Source: Symbiodinium natans (Eukaryota; Sar; Dinophyceae; Suessiales; Symbiodiniaceae). Taken from it: DNA of 64,000 nucleotides. The DNA is taken from contig CAJNDS010001713.1 in NCBI GenBank assembly GCA_905221605.1, forward strand, positions 592,001 to 656,000, written 5' to 3'. The notes beneath the pieces were generated by a model. The model did no database searches. It was given only the letters and a program-made list of their open reading frames with translations, and was not told where the DNA came from. Position 1 is the first letter of the stretch. The number at the start of each line of letters is the position of its first letter. Below, piece after piece: positions 20,330 through 28,699 of the stretch. The translations under genes were made by a program, and so were the position numbers.

Positions 20330-22130
20330 TCCAGCATCTTCTAGTGTCTCCTTTCTTCTCTCAAGGATCTCTGCCGCCTGCGCTGTGGCTGAGACTTTTT
20401 CTGCAAGTAGGTGGAGGCAGGGACAAAAAGGATCTTCAAGGGGGCAATTGTTGCGCCCAAGCCAAGAGTTCCAGCGGCTGTCTCTGACTTTGCTGCCTGT
20501 TGACGTGGCTGCGGGGGGAGCCAGCGCTTTTTGCCCAAGGTGCCTGCTTCATCTTGGCGATACTTGCTGCTTTTTTCATCGCTTGAAACCCTGGGCGCCA
20601 CTCAGGTATGACTCAAGCATCGGCAGAGCCCCATGCCTCAGATTCGCGGATCTTCAGGTGACCAGGAAAGCCCTTTGGCTGGAACGCTTTTCTTGGCCAA
20701 CGTGCCGGCAAGGCCCACAAGAACAAGCAGGCTGCATGGCCTGACTGAGAACAGGCCAGGCAGGCCAGAGCAAAAAGGCGGACGGGGACACGGGAGGAAT
20801 GGCATCAGCAGTGTGGGACTGCAATCGTCTCCGAGGACAGCCGCCGAACCGCACGTGCATTCTCGCGCTGCAAAGTGACGCTGAGAAGCTGATAGAGTTG
20901 GTCCTGTTCCTTCCCGGCCCGCTTTGGCAAGGCAGCAAGGATCTTGCGCACTTTCATCACAACTTGCCAGTGCTCATCGGCCCAAGGGCTCTAGCCTGCA
21001 AAAGAGGCCCCCTGTGCTTACGCGAAGCTGCAAAACCTGCAAGAGAACAGTGCCCCCCCTTTCTTTTGCAACATCAATCTCCAATTTGGAGATTGGATTG
21101 GGAGCTTGTCGTGAGTTTGGATCTATCATTGGTCTGTGCTGGGTCTCCATGGGGGGGTCGAGAAATGCCTTCGGCATTTTGCAAACCCCTTTGCCCTTAA
21201 TCCACGCCCTGGCAGGATGAAACATGCCGGGGATCATCGCCGGAGTTGCCGTCCCATCGAGGCGTGGCGCAAGCTGCTGCGTCCTCCGCGGAGTTTTCAA
21301 ACAAGAGAGGGCGTCATGTGACTCATTGTAGTCTACACTTCCCAATCCGCAAGGTTGGGAACATCTCGATTGTGGATTCGCCACTGGCAGCTTCTTCACC
21401 CGCACGCAGCGTCAAATCCCTATGGTGGCATGCCTGCAGTGTCTACGTCCGGCTGTGCCTGACACTGAAGCTCGCTGAAGCTCGGTGCTCCTGTGGACCA
21501 GACATGAGCCGTTGTCGGGAGACAGCCAACAATGGTGGCGGATTTCTTCTTCAGCCAGATACTCAGATTCCCAGGCAATTCTGAAAAGCTTTCTGGCAAC
21601 TTGCCTGCACTGGCGTTTTCGAGACTCCTCCTGCCAACTACCAACCAGGCAGTAAACCAGGCATGACCTCTTGAGAGAGCCGACTGTGTGCCGAGCGGCA
21701 CCTTCATGGCCACGGTGACCTCGTCTTGGGACCTGCATCTCTTGACAGCCGGATCCGAGGCAGTCAGAAAATGGCGCCATAGCACAGCAACAAGAACCGA
21801 ATTGAGCCCGGTAGGATCTTGTCCCTCTTATCCCAGGTTCTCAGATCTGGAAGCATGCATGGGCCCTTGGTGCAGGCAAGTCATGTAGTCATGAAGGCAG
21901 AGACGATGCAGGCCAACATAACACAACGCACAAATGCAAATGGTGAAAAAGCAACCTATTGAACCATAATTTTAAAAATGGTAGAAGGCCAGTATAATAT
22001 GGGCGGCTTCCGAAATTAGGCGTGGGGTCCTTCTTAGGAATCCTAGCATTTGGGGGTCTATTTTAGGGGTCCCCTCAATCCGGACACCCCCATCTGTCAT
22101 GATCGTGTGATCGCCGCACTCAGAAGCAGG
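20330..22130. other. Telomere-free unique stretch, no recognised gene
   Basis: GC-rich open frames occur on both strands (for example 20799-21200 + and 21412-21785 -), none resembling a known family or showing clear exon boundaries. Confidence 0.5.
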
Positions 22131-22136
22131 AGCTAG

Positions 22137-22320
22137 GTGGGGTTCCGCGTTCCGCGGCTGGGGTTCCGCGGATGGGGCTTCTTTGGTGCGACGATGGGAG
22201 GTGCAGGTTGGTTAGGTGGATGGGGCTTCGGCTTCTTTGGGGCGACGATGGGGTGCAGGTTGTTTACGCGGCTGGGGCTTCTTTGGGCCGTCGATGGGGC
22301 GCAGGTTGGTTATGCGTCAT
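22137..22320. repeat. Short tandem repeat, about 50-bp unit, three copies
   Basis: GGGGCTTCTTTGG.GCGACGATGGG followed by GCAGGTTG.TTA recurs at about 22173, 22228 and 22274 with small indels. A shorter GGGGTTCCGCG motif repeats at 22139-22172. Confidence 0.8.
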
Positions 22321-22496
22321 TCTCGGGCATGCAGCCGTAAACCCTAACCGTAACCACTCAACCTCAACCGAGCCCTAAAAAGAGTCCTAAACTCCTAAAC
22401 CGTAGACGGCTCATACAGCTACAGTGTAGCAGCCACATGCGCTTAAGGCGGTGACCCCTAGGGTCTCCTGACAACCATGGGCTGAGATGGTGCCAG

Positions 22497-22572
22497 GAGG
22501 CGGCTTCGATGTAGAAGAGGCCAAGATGGCTTCGGAGGAGCTCCGCCTGGAATCTGAGATTCGTTCCTTAGA
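22497..22572 (+). CDS. Coiled-coil gene, exon B1
   Basis: Acceptor GTGCCAG|G, GA donor TCCTTAGA|GATGC. It encodes GGFDVEEAKMASEELRL, ESEIRSLE. The five bases GATGC after the donor recur right after the next acceptor (22778-22782). Confidence 0.65.
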
Positions 22573-24025
22573 GATGCTTGGGGAAGCCCAGTGGTACCCT
22601 TTTCCCTTTTTTTTTTTGCTTGATGGGTTTAGGGTTTAGGGTTCCGGGTTTAGGGTTTAGGGTTTAGGGTTTAGGGTTTAGGGTTTAGGGTTTAGGGTTT
22701 AGGGTGTTCCCTTATAAAATCACCAACCCAAACAAGGGTGCCCTTATGATCATAAGATGGTTACTGGGCTACAGAAGGATGCAGATCGGCCTCATGGACA
22801 TGAAGCGCCAGATTGAGGCTTAGCAGTGGAGTAGGTAACCTTTTAACTTTTTTGGGGGTATGAGCTTCCCTTTATAATCCCAGAGGTTATAAGCTTTGGT
22901 TCCCCAAGGATACTGGACAACTAAGGAGGTCCAGGAAGAACACCTGCAGCGTTCCTTGGGGGCCACATGAACCTTAAAATTGGGGTCATAGACCCTATAC
23001 AACTGTAATTCTTATTCAGGTATGGGGTCATATACCCTATACTACTGTAATTCTTATTCAGGTATATGAACCCTAAACCCTAAACCCTCCCAAGGTTGGC
23101 AGCAGATGCTGGCCAAGAGCAAGGCGGGACGCCTGGAATGTGAGAAGCTGCAAGGGGCCCAGGAAGAGCATCTTGGGGACCCAGTGGGTACCCTTTCCCC
23201 TTTTTTTGCTTCAAGGCTCCCTTGTAAAGTCGCCAACCCCAAAAAAGGGTGCCCTTATGTACTAAATTAAAAAATTATGGTTACAAGGATGGGCCCCCCT
23301 AGTTAGAAGTAGAGTTCTAAGTGCCCTACATTGGGTTATAAGGATCCTAAATTAGGGTTATAAGTCCCTTAACTACAGTTAGTGTAAGGGGGCCCGTCCT
23401 TGTACTGGGCTACCAAGGCTTGCCCAACTGCGGGCCAAGTGCGCTGCCATCGAAGCAAAGCGCCCACCGCGACTGCCGAGCCCTCCAAGAGCCATCCCTG
23501 CAGAAGAGCCGCCTCCTGACGAGGAGGCGTGTAACTTACTTCGCCTTTAGTTGACATTTAAGTTTTTTGGGTTTCCTTGTTTAGTGGGAATATTAAGGTT
23601 TAACCTTTTCTTAGTAGGAAAATTATAAGGTTTAACCTTTTTCCCCTTGGTTATTGGAGAAGTAAGGTAAAGAAGCTGACGCACCAGAGGCCGCTGGTAA
23701 GGAGGCAAAGGTTCCGATTCCTCGACGCCCCGGCAGTACCAAGGAGGCACCTGCCGCGTTGAAGCAACGAGGGTCCGAGCGTAGCTCCAGAGGAGGCTAA
23801 GGGACATTTAGAAATGTTTTTGGCACTTTAATTCCTAAGAAACAACAATATAGATGTAATATATATATATATATACTTATATAATTGTAATTAAAATTTG
23901 TGCTAGGGTTCCAAGTTTTCAGTATAGGAGGAAGTGCCAGAGCAGCCGCCGCAGCCGCCGCTGCAGTTGTTGCCCGAGGTCCAAGCTCTGGCACTCGTGG
24001 CGGCTATGCGCCTGCACGGTCGACT
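22497..24025 (+). CDS. Coiled-coil / Pro-rich protein of unknown function, multi-exon model
   Basis: Exons 22497-22572, 22778-22817, 22926-22950, 23095-23167, 23418-23530 and 23667-~23796 join in one phase; 23928-~24025 is a probable continuation. The product starts GGFDVEEAKMASEELRL, ESEIRSLEMQIGLMDMK, RQIEEVQEEHLQRW, QQMLAKSKAGRLECEKL, a continuous amphipathic coiled coil. It then passes into RPPRLPSPPRAIPAEEP and KEADAPEAAGKEAKVP, Pro/Ala/Glu-rich and probably disordered. Donors include GA (22572) and GC (22817, 23167). Each of the five first introns carries a different mobile element or combination (ILE-4 plus telomere, ILE-3, ILE-2, ILE-4 plus nested MITE, ILE-13). Function is unknown; the architecture suggests a structural or scaffold protein. 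Confidence 0.7.
22573..22777. mobile_element. Intron made of ILE-4 interrupted by a telomeric block
   Basis: GATGC flanks both sides (22573, 22778). The element starts CTTGGGGAAGCCCAGTGG, runs through GTACCCTTTTCCC, is broken at 22625-22704 by TTTAGGG repeats, resumes TGTTCCCTTATAAAATCACC and ends ACTGGGCTACAGAAG. Relatives without the break are at 23175 and 63372. Confidence 0.75.
22625..22704. repeat. Telomeric block inside ILE-4
   Basis: About eleven TTTAGGG units (one GGTTCC variant). The uninterrupted relatives read GGTTATGGGTTCCCTTATG or AAGGCTCCCTTGTAAAG at this point. Confidence 0.9.
22778..22817 (+). CDS. Coiled-coil gene, exon B2
   Basis: Acceptor CAGAAG|G, GC donor ATTGAG|GCTTAG. 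It encodes MQIGLMDMKRQIE; read-through would hit a stop two codons on. Confidence 0.7.
22818..22925. mobile_element. ILE-3 introner forming a 108-nt intron
   Basis: Contains GTAGGTAACCTTTTAAC ... TCCCTTTATAATCCCAGAGG ... TTCCCCAAGGATACTGG and ends GACAACTAAG|G. A close relative is at 56040-56176 and a fragment at 12868-12931. Confidence 0.7.
22926..22950 (+). CDS. Coiled-coil gene, 25-nt micro-exon B3
   Basis: Encodes EVQEEHLQ plus one base; donor CTGCAGC|GTTCC. Both phases match the neighbours. Confidence 0.65.
22951..23094. mobile_element. ILE-2 introner, copy 2, intron of 144 nt
   Basis: CCTTGGGGGCCACATGAACC opens the element. An internal unit (GGGTCATA..CCCTATAC..ACTG) is duplicated in tandem, and the 3' end has CCCTAAACCCTAAACCCT in place of the usual TTAGGGTTCATTTCGTCC. 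The last CCCAAG|G is the acceptor. Confidence 0.8.
23095..23167 (+). CDS. Coiled-coil gene, exon B4
   Basis: Encodes WQQMLAKSKAGRLECEKL, QGAQE plus two bases; GC donor GAAGA|GCATC. A read-through alternative to a GT donor at 23178 breaks phase with B5. Confidence 0.6.
23168..23417. mobile_element. Intron made of ILE-4 with a nested MITE
   Basis: ILE-4 ends (CTTGGGGACCCAGTGG.. and ..TGGGCTACCAAG) enclose a 118-bp inverted-repeat element at 23285-23402 flanked by TAC on both sides. Confidence 0.75.
23285..23402. mobile_element. Nested inverted-repeat element (ILE-10b) with TAC target duplication
   Basis: Left end AAGGATGGGCCCCCCTA, right end ...AAGGGGGCCCGTCCTTG. TAC lies at 23282-23284 and 23403-23405. 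Removing element plus one TAC restores GGTTACTGGGCTAC, as in the ILE-4 copy at 22760-22773. Confidence 0.8.
23418..23530 (+). CDS. Coiled-coil gene, exon B5
   Basis: Encodes LAQLRAKCAAIEAKRP, PRLPSPPRAIPAEEPPP, DEEA; donor GGCGT|GTAACTTAC. The end of the coiled coil and the start of the Pro-rich region. Confidence 0.65.
23531..23666. mobile_element. ILE-13 introner, 136-nt intron
   Basis: Starts GTAACTTACTTCGCC and ends TTATTGGAGAAGTAAG|G, with CTTACTTC.CC ends in inverted orientation. The same 3' end (TTATTGGAGAAGTAAG) occurs at 62596-62611 and, with one change, at 34542-34557. Confidence 0.65.
23667..23796 (+). CDS. Coiled-coil gene, exon B6 (disordered region)
   Basis: Encodes KEADAPEAAGKEAKVPI, PRRPGSTKEAPAAL, KQRGSERSSRG. 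The 3' boundary is uncertain (GA or GC donor near 23795). Confidence 0.55.
23928..24025 (+). CDS. Coiled-coil gene, probable exon B7
   Basis: After AGTATAG|G the frame reads EEVPEQPPQPPLQLLPE, VQALALVAAMRLHGRL RG. A second frame is also open (Ala-rich), so phase is unproven. It ends at the ILE-2 copy starting about 24024. Confidence 0.5.
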
Positions 24026-24130
24026 TCGGGGACCAGATGAACCCGAAAAGCGAAAAGGGTTTGTGGTCCATATTCCCTTAATGGGAATTGTAGTAGGAAT
24101 AGGGTATCTGCCCCCAATTTTAGGGTTAAG
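24024..24130. mobile_element. ILE-2 introner, degraded copy
   Basis: CTTCGGGGACCAGATGAACC opens it. The core TGGGAATTGTAGTAGGAATA and the 3' part CCCCCAATTTTAGGGTTAAGG are recognisable; the final CCCCAAGG is lost. Confidence 0.65.
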
Positions 24131-25290
24131 GTATGTCGCAGAGGTAGTCGGGGTTAGCTCGGCCTAGAAAGCATCTCCAACAGTTGCTAGCGACTTAACC
24201 CTGAACCCTAAACCCTAAACCCTAGACGTGTGCAGTGCAGGTGGCAAAAAACCCTCAAACCCTAACCCGGCTGGGCTTGCTCTATCCAGCAGAGCCCGTG
24301 CAAAGCGTTTCACCTGAAATGAGAGATCTCGAATCTTGGTGTGGAAAAGTGTCCAAGGTGCCTGTGCACGCCATAGAGAAGGCAGATTCGCTTGGGAGTC
24401 TACAAGTTTGCCTGCTTTTGGTTGTCCAGGGTCATGGTAAGCTAGACCAGGCAGCCTGCGCAATCACTTCTGGTGCACCAGCGACCTCATGCCTACAAGC
24501 TCATCCAGAACTGTGGCATACTGTTGCACCACTTGAATATCCACGGTGGGTGCGATGGCAGATTCATTCCGAAGAGGGTTTGGGTGAGGGATTTTGGTGG
24601 AAGGATGCGACGGCTTGGATATGGAGGGGATTGTCAAAATTAGGGATCCTTTTGGGGTCTCTATTATATTCATACGGCTGCATAAACCTCTGGACTCTAC
24701 CCCAGCCACCCAAAACCTACTAGCCTCCTTTTGTAGGCTCCTGTTGTAAAACCCCTTATTCGATTCTGAGGAAACCTACAAAAAGCACAGGTTTTGGTCT
24801 TGCTTCTTAAGGCAGACTCTCTTAAGCTCTCAAGCCTCTACGAAGTTCGCGACGTCACTTGCCTTCGAGGCTCAGCCCATGGCTTTTGCGGGATTTTTGG
24901 GGAGGTACACATCGATGATCACACTTTAAATTCCCAGCTATCCTTCAAGCGCTTTAAGAATCGTAGACAAGGAGTGGGGGATATTTCCACTGAGGAGTTC
25001 TTTTTTGGATTTGGATTTCTGCTCTGTCTTCAATCCAAAATCGGAATAGGCTTACGAGTTCTCTTGAATCTTCAATATGTCTTGGAACTTGTCCCTAAAC
25101 CCTAAACCCTAAACCCTAAACGCTCCAAACGGTACCCCTGACCGCCGAAACCCACAAAACTAAAGTCTGTTCCTGGGCTGGCGGGCTTCAGGCGCCTTGA
25201 TGGGCGTAAGTAGGGTTTAGGGTTTTGGGTTTTGGGTTTAGGGTTTAGGGTTTCTTGACTCTAACCCGGCTGGCTGCAAGAGACCTGGAT

Positions 25291-25325
25291 GCAAAAAGGG
25301 TTTAGGGTTTAGGGCTTAGGCAGGG
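25291..25325. repeat. GCAAAAAGGGTTTAGGG junction
   Basis: CCTGGATGCAAAAAGGG leads directly into TTTAGGG repeats. The same arrangement occurs at several other telomeric block starts. The upstream ACCCGGCTGGCTGCA...GAGACCTGG also occurs near 11163-11182. Confidence 0.7.
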
Positions 25326-25431
25326 TTTAGGGTTTCCTTCTTCGGGCTCTTCCTTCGCAAGGCTCTCGCAGGAATCTTGCTCGTGTGTGAGTCGCCTGAT
25401 GTACCTTTGCGCCGGGCAAGCAAGTTGGCCC

Positions 25432-25566
25432 AAGTACCCCAACCTTGGGACGAGATGAACACTAAAAGTGTTTAGGGTTCATATTTCCTGAATAAGAATT
25501 ACAGTAGTACTAGGGCTGTAGGACCCCAATTTCAAGGTTCATTTGGTCCCCAAGGAAGTACCCCAA
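25432..25566. mobile_element. ILE-2 introner with exact 11-bp target duplication
   Basis: Element 25443-25555 (CCTTGGGACGAGATGAAC ... TTCATTTGGTCCCCAAGG) is flanked by AAGTACCCCAA at 25432-25442 and 25556-25566. This is the cleanest target duplication for the family. A GT lies inside the left copy and CCCCAAG|G ends the element, so splicing would add exactly three nucleotides to the original target. Confidence 0.85.
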
Positions 25567-25650
25567 GTATTCTAGCATGTAAGCGGGCTTTCATGGGAAG
25601 CATTCCTGCATCTCACGCGTAGCTATGGACTTGACAGAAGCCGAAATCAA

Positions 25651-25692
25651 CCCCTAAACCCTAAACCCTAAACCCTAAACCCTAAACCCTAA
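25651..25692. repeat. Interstitial telomeric block, C-strand
   Basis: About six CCCTAAA units upstream of a candidate exon. Confidence 0.9.
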
Positions 25693-25711
25693 TTTTGCAC
25701 ACCAAGCCCAT

Positions 25712-25797
25712 GCTTTGCTCGAACAGAACCCAGAGCTGCCATCGGTAGTTCGCGAGCGGCCGCCGAGGGCTGTGGCTGCCGCAGAGGCTGGAAACAC
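25712..25797 (+). CDS. Candidate exon
   Basis: Frame ALLEQNPELPSVVRERPP, RAVAAAEAGN, ending at the ILE-6 element that begins about 25799. Helical and charged; may belong with the exons at 26643-27814. Unrecognised. Confidence 0.5.
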
Positions 25798-25798
25798 T

Positions 25799-25897
25799 CG
25801 ATCAGTGTTAGGGATCCTTTTTACTTTTTGGGTTATGGGCTTTCTTATATATGAACAAAAGGGATCATTTTTTCTTCCTAGGGGAACAGGGATTAAG
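25799..25897. mobile_element. ILE-6 element, copy 1
   Basis: GATCAGTGTTAGGGATCC, TTTTTACTTTTTGGGTTATG and GGGGAACAGGGATTAAG are nearly identical in the copies at 55938-56034 and 56682-56779. The AGGATCCTTTTT / AAAAAGGATCCTT arms form a hairpin. Confidence 0.85.
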
Positions 25898-26333
25898 GAA
25901 AGAGAGTGTACACTTTTTCAGGTGCTTTCAGACCACATTACAGGACTGACCAGAGCATTTTTGCACTTTGGGCAGTAGAACAGAGCCGAGTCCTCTAGGC
26001 CTTCAGCCCCCAAAGAGACGTAACTTCAGAATGTTGGGAGGGCAACCCCCGCAGCATCTCCCGGCCATTTGACCACCACGTGACCCAACAGTGCTCCCTG
26101 CGCAGGCGAGAGTTCGAGGTGGGGCCGAGAGCTCAGGTGAGTCGGCCCCACAACACAGCATCATGCATGCCTTGCGCCTCGTAACCGTGGGTTTTCTAGA
26201 GCTGCTTCCCCAAACTGTCAAGCAAGAGTTGCCCCATCGGTTTCTTCCTCAGAGAAGGGGAGGTTTGAGTCGATGGCCATACACTCTGCTATAAGGGAGG
26301 CCCATAGAAGGTCGGGTCCAGGAGGTCTCTGTA

Positions 26334-26430
26334 CCTTGGGGACTGAACTGGACCCTAAACGGATGTATAGGGATCAATCGCATACTGGGGCATATGACCC
26401 CAATTATAGGGTTCATTTGCTCCTTTGGGT
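26334..26430. mobile_element. ILE-2 introner, partial copy
   Basis: CCTTGGGGACTGAACTGGAC and ATGACCCCAATTATAGGG, GTTCATTTGCTCCTTTGGG; the 3' end is degraded. Confidence 0.6.
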
Positions 26431-26642
26431 ATTCAGAAAGGTAAAGCCCATGGGGTCAGCGGTCCATAGATATTCCGCACAGGACATCCACAGACTTAAG
26501 GGGTGTCCCCCGTAGCAAGCGTAGCAAGCGTAGCAGGAGGGCCGAGGGTGGTTCAACAAACAGGGTTTAAGGTTTTTGGGGTTTAGGGTTTAGGGTTTAG
26601 GGTTAGTATGCGTTTTGGGGTGAAGTCTACTGCTGCCTCCAG

Positions 26643-28443
26643 GTCTGGCACGAAGCTTTGCTTCGCTTGGGTTTTGAGGCAAGGGCAAGGGGTACCCTAA
26701 TTTCTAAACCATAAACCCTAAACTCTAAACTCTAAACCCTAAACCCTAAACCCCAAACCCCAAACCCCAAACCCCAAACCCTCCACCACTTGCGCGCCAC
26801 TGCAGGCCAAGCTGGCTCGAGCCTTTGACAGGGTTTTCTCCCAGTCCTTGCCTCGCAGTTTTGCAAAATCCCATTTTCTGCATATGCCTATCATGCACCT
26901 GGGTCGCGATCAGGAGGGTTTAGGGTTCAGGGTTTAGGGTTTAGGGTTGGCGATTCCTGAAGCATCCTGAACGACGCAACGCCTGTTCAAAAGAAGCACC
27001 TCGGTCTCCTCAATTCCTCAATCACTAAAACTCCTGCCAAACACTCCGAAGCCCGAAGCCCGCTATTTTTCTTACTGGGATCCACACACTCAGGTATGCA
27101 ATCGCTGCACTCATCGCTTCCTGTGGCTCGGGGAAAGAATTCTGTGGGCCCTTCAAACCCTAAACTTCTGTTGGCCCTTCAAACCCTAAACCCTAAACCC
27201 TAAACCCTAATGACTTCATGCCCCGAAGGGTCGGATGCCAAAACGCTCCGTTCAACTCACACCAACTACCCCTTGTGGTGCGTTTACGGTAACTTTAGAT
27301 CCTTTTTGGGTTCACTGGGTTTCTTGAAAAAGGTAGCTTAAAACTAAATTTATAGCTACCCTGCTAAGTGCAACCAAGTACCGAATGGCTTTCCTAATTC
27401 TACTCACCTTTCTCTATGGGTCATGACCAGGCGGATAATGTATTGGGAGTTATATAGACTCTAGACTGGAAAGTGATCCTTAGAAGCGCCGTATAAGGGC
27501 CCATGGAGGGGTTTCGCCTCTTTGCCTCCTAGGACAGTAAGGGCCCCTAAACCATTATCCCTATTCCCTAAACCCTAAGCCCCTTCTTCCCTAAACCCCT
27601 TCTTCCCTAAACCCTAAACCCTAAACCCCAAACCCCAAACCCTAAACCCCAAACCCCAAACCCCAAACCCCAAACCCTAAACCCCAAACCCTAGCCCTAA
27701 ACCCCAAAAGCCTAAATGACCCTTGAAGCCTGAGCCTCAACTGAGCCTCCAAAGGCTTGGTCGCGACCACGGCCGCCCGACGGACCGCGCTTTCCGAGGC
27801 GGCAGCCAATGAGGGAAGTTAGGGTTTAGGGTTTAGGGTTTAGGGTTTAGGGTTTAGGGTTTAGGGTTTAGGGTTTAGGGTTTAGGGTTTAGGGTTTACG
27901 TCTCTTTGAGACTGCCCTGCTGAGAAAGTGGGGCTGCAGGGGTGAGAGTTTGCCCGTTGCGCATGTCACATGGAGTTGAGCATGCAGAGACGGGGTTTCC
28001 TTGTCTTGACAAGAGGTGCCATGGATGGGTCGTCTGAAAGATCCGCCCGCAGGTTTTTTGTTTCTTGCGATTTTTTGTTGACGACCTCCATACCACAACT
28101 CTTACACCCCAAGGCCCTAGACCCAAATACCCTGAAAAATGCTCCCCCCCCCTCCCTCCCAGCTGTGCAAACTTAACGCCCCCACACCCCACACCCTAAA
28201 AACACACGGTAAATGTTCGATATCTGGGAGCCCCTAAACCGGAAAACGCAAAACCCTATAAACCCTACATCCCCAAATCCCTAATCCCTAAACCCATCCT
28301 AAACCCTAAACCCCAAACCCGAAACCCTAAACCCTAAACCCTAAACCCTAAACTTCCAGCAGGGGAAGTCCGTCCCGCTGGAGCTGGAGACGGTGGAAGA
28401 AGCCATGGCGGGCATCGACTCGGAAGTTGAAGCCCTGCCCAAG
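26643..28443 (+). CDS. Unknown helical protein, multi-exon model
   Basis: Exons 26643-26684, 26806-26917 and 27755-~27814 join in phase; 28363-28443 is a likely further exon. The product reads VWHEALLRLGFEAR, AKLARAFDRVFSQSLP, RSFAKSHFLHMPIMHL, GRDQEGLVATTAARR, TALSEAAANE, then GKSVPLELETVEEAM, AGIDSEVEALPK. Donors are AGG|GC, GAGG|GTTTAGGG (telomeric) and AAG|GC. No family was recognised. The exons are small islands between long CCCTAAA and CCCAAAC tracts. Confidence 0.55.
26806..26917 (+). CDS. Helical protein, central exon
   Basis: Acceptor CACTGCAG|G. 37 codons open (AKLARAFDRVFSQSLP to MHLGRDQE), then GAGG|GTTTAGGG, where the telomeric block itself provides the GT donor. Confidence 0.6.
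27274..27384. mobile_element. ILE-5 element, copy 1
   Basis: GGTAACTTTAGATCC, TTTTTGGGTTCACTGGG, TTTCTTGAAAAAGG and CTACCCTGCTAAGTGCAAC are shared with 33000-33113. Confidence 0.75.
27755..27814 (+). CDS. Helical protein, exon before telomeric block
   Basis: Acceptor TCCAAAG|G. It encodes GLVATTAARRTALSEA AANE and is followed within a few bases by eleven TTTAGGG units. Confidence 0.55.
27820..27897. repeat. Interstitial telomeric block, G-strand
   Basis: About eleven perfect TTTAGGG units. Confidence 0.95.
28363..28443 (+). CDS. Candidate exon, acidic helix
   Basis: Acceptor CCAGCAG|G, GC donor CCCAAG|GCGCC. It encodes GKSVPLELETVEEAMAG and IDSEVEALPK, exactly 27 codons. Confidence 0.6.
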
Positions 28444-28599
28444 GCGCCTCCGTTCTGGCTTTTTTTTCGGGAGGGGGGTGCCCAAAGCCCTATAAATCCC
28501 GAACCCCTACTGGCTCCTGGAGGCTAAGTACCTCTTCTCACGGCCATCGTTTAGGCTTACAGAACCTTAGCCCCTCAGGGTTTAGCGTTTAAGGTGTAC

Positions 28600-28693
28600 T
28601 ACTTCCCAAAAATAAAAACGTTCTTCCTTATAAGGGCAAGATAGGGATTAGTGTTTTTTACTTTTGGTGGTTCGTAAGCAAATAGCAGTTTAG
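28600..28693. mobile_element. ILE-7 element, copy 2
   Basis: CGTTCTTCCTTATAAGGGC ... TTTTTTACTTTTGGTGG ... TTCGTAAGCAAATAGCAG. The ends relate to 9470-9560 and 33676-33810. Confidence 0.6.
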
Positions 28694-28699
28694 CGTTTA

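Larger units (their letters stand above)
13855..20330. repeat. Higher-order tandem array, six related modules
   Basis: A landmark (ATTGCCGCTTTGCATCCC, then GATGCAGATYACTGC) recurs at 14889, 17041, 17807, 18827 and 20256, with diverged versions near 13855 and 15905. A second (GAGCATCTGCAGATG) recurs near 14261, 15269, 16408, 17428, 18194 and 19637. Modules measure about 1034, 1016, 1136, 766, 1020 and 1429 bp; differences are internal deletions and duplications. There is no telomeric repeat inside. Open frames of up to 200 codons occur in several frames, but they shift between modules and match no family. It is either a giant intronic or intergenic satellite or a decayed gene array. Confidence 0.85.

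Noticed and set aside
13855-20330. Many 60-200 codon frames on both strands
   Set aside because: They are shadows of one tandem module, shift frame between copies and resemble no protein family; no consistent coding frame survives across modules.
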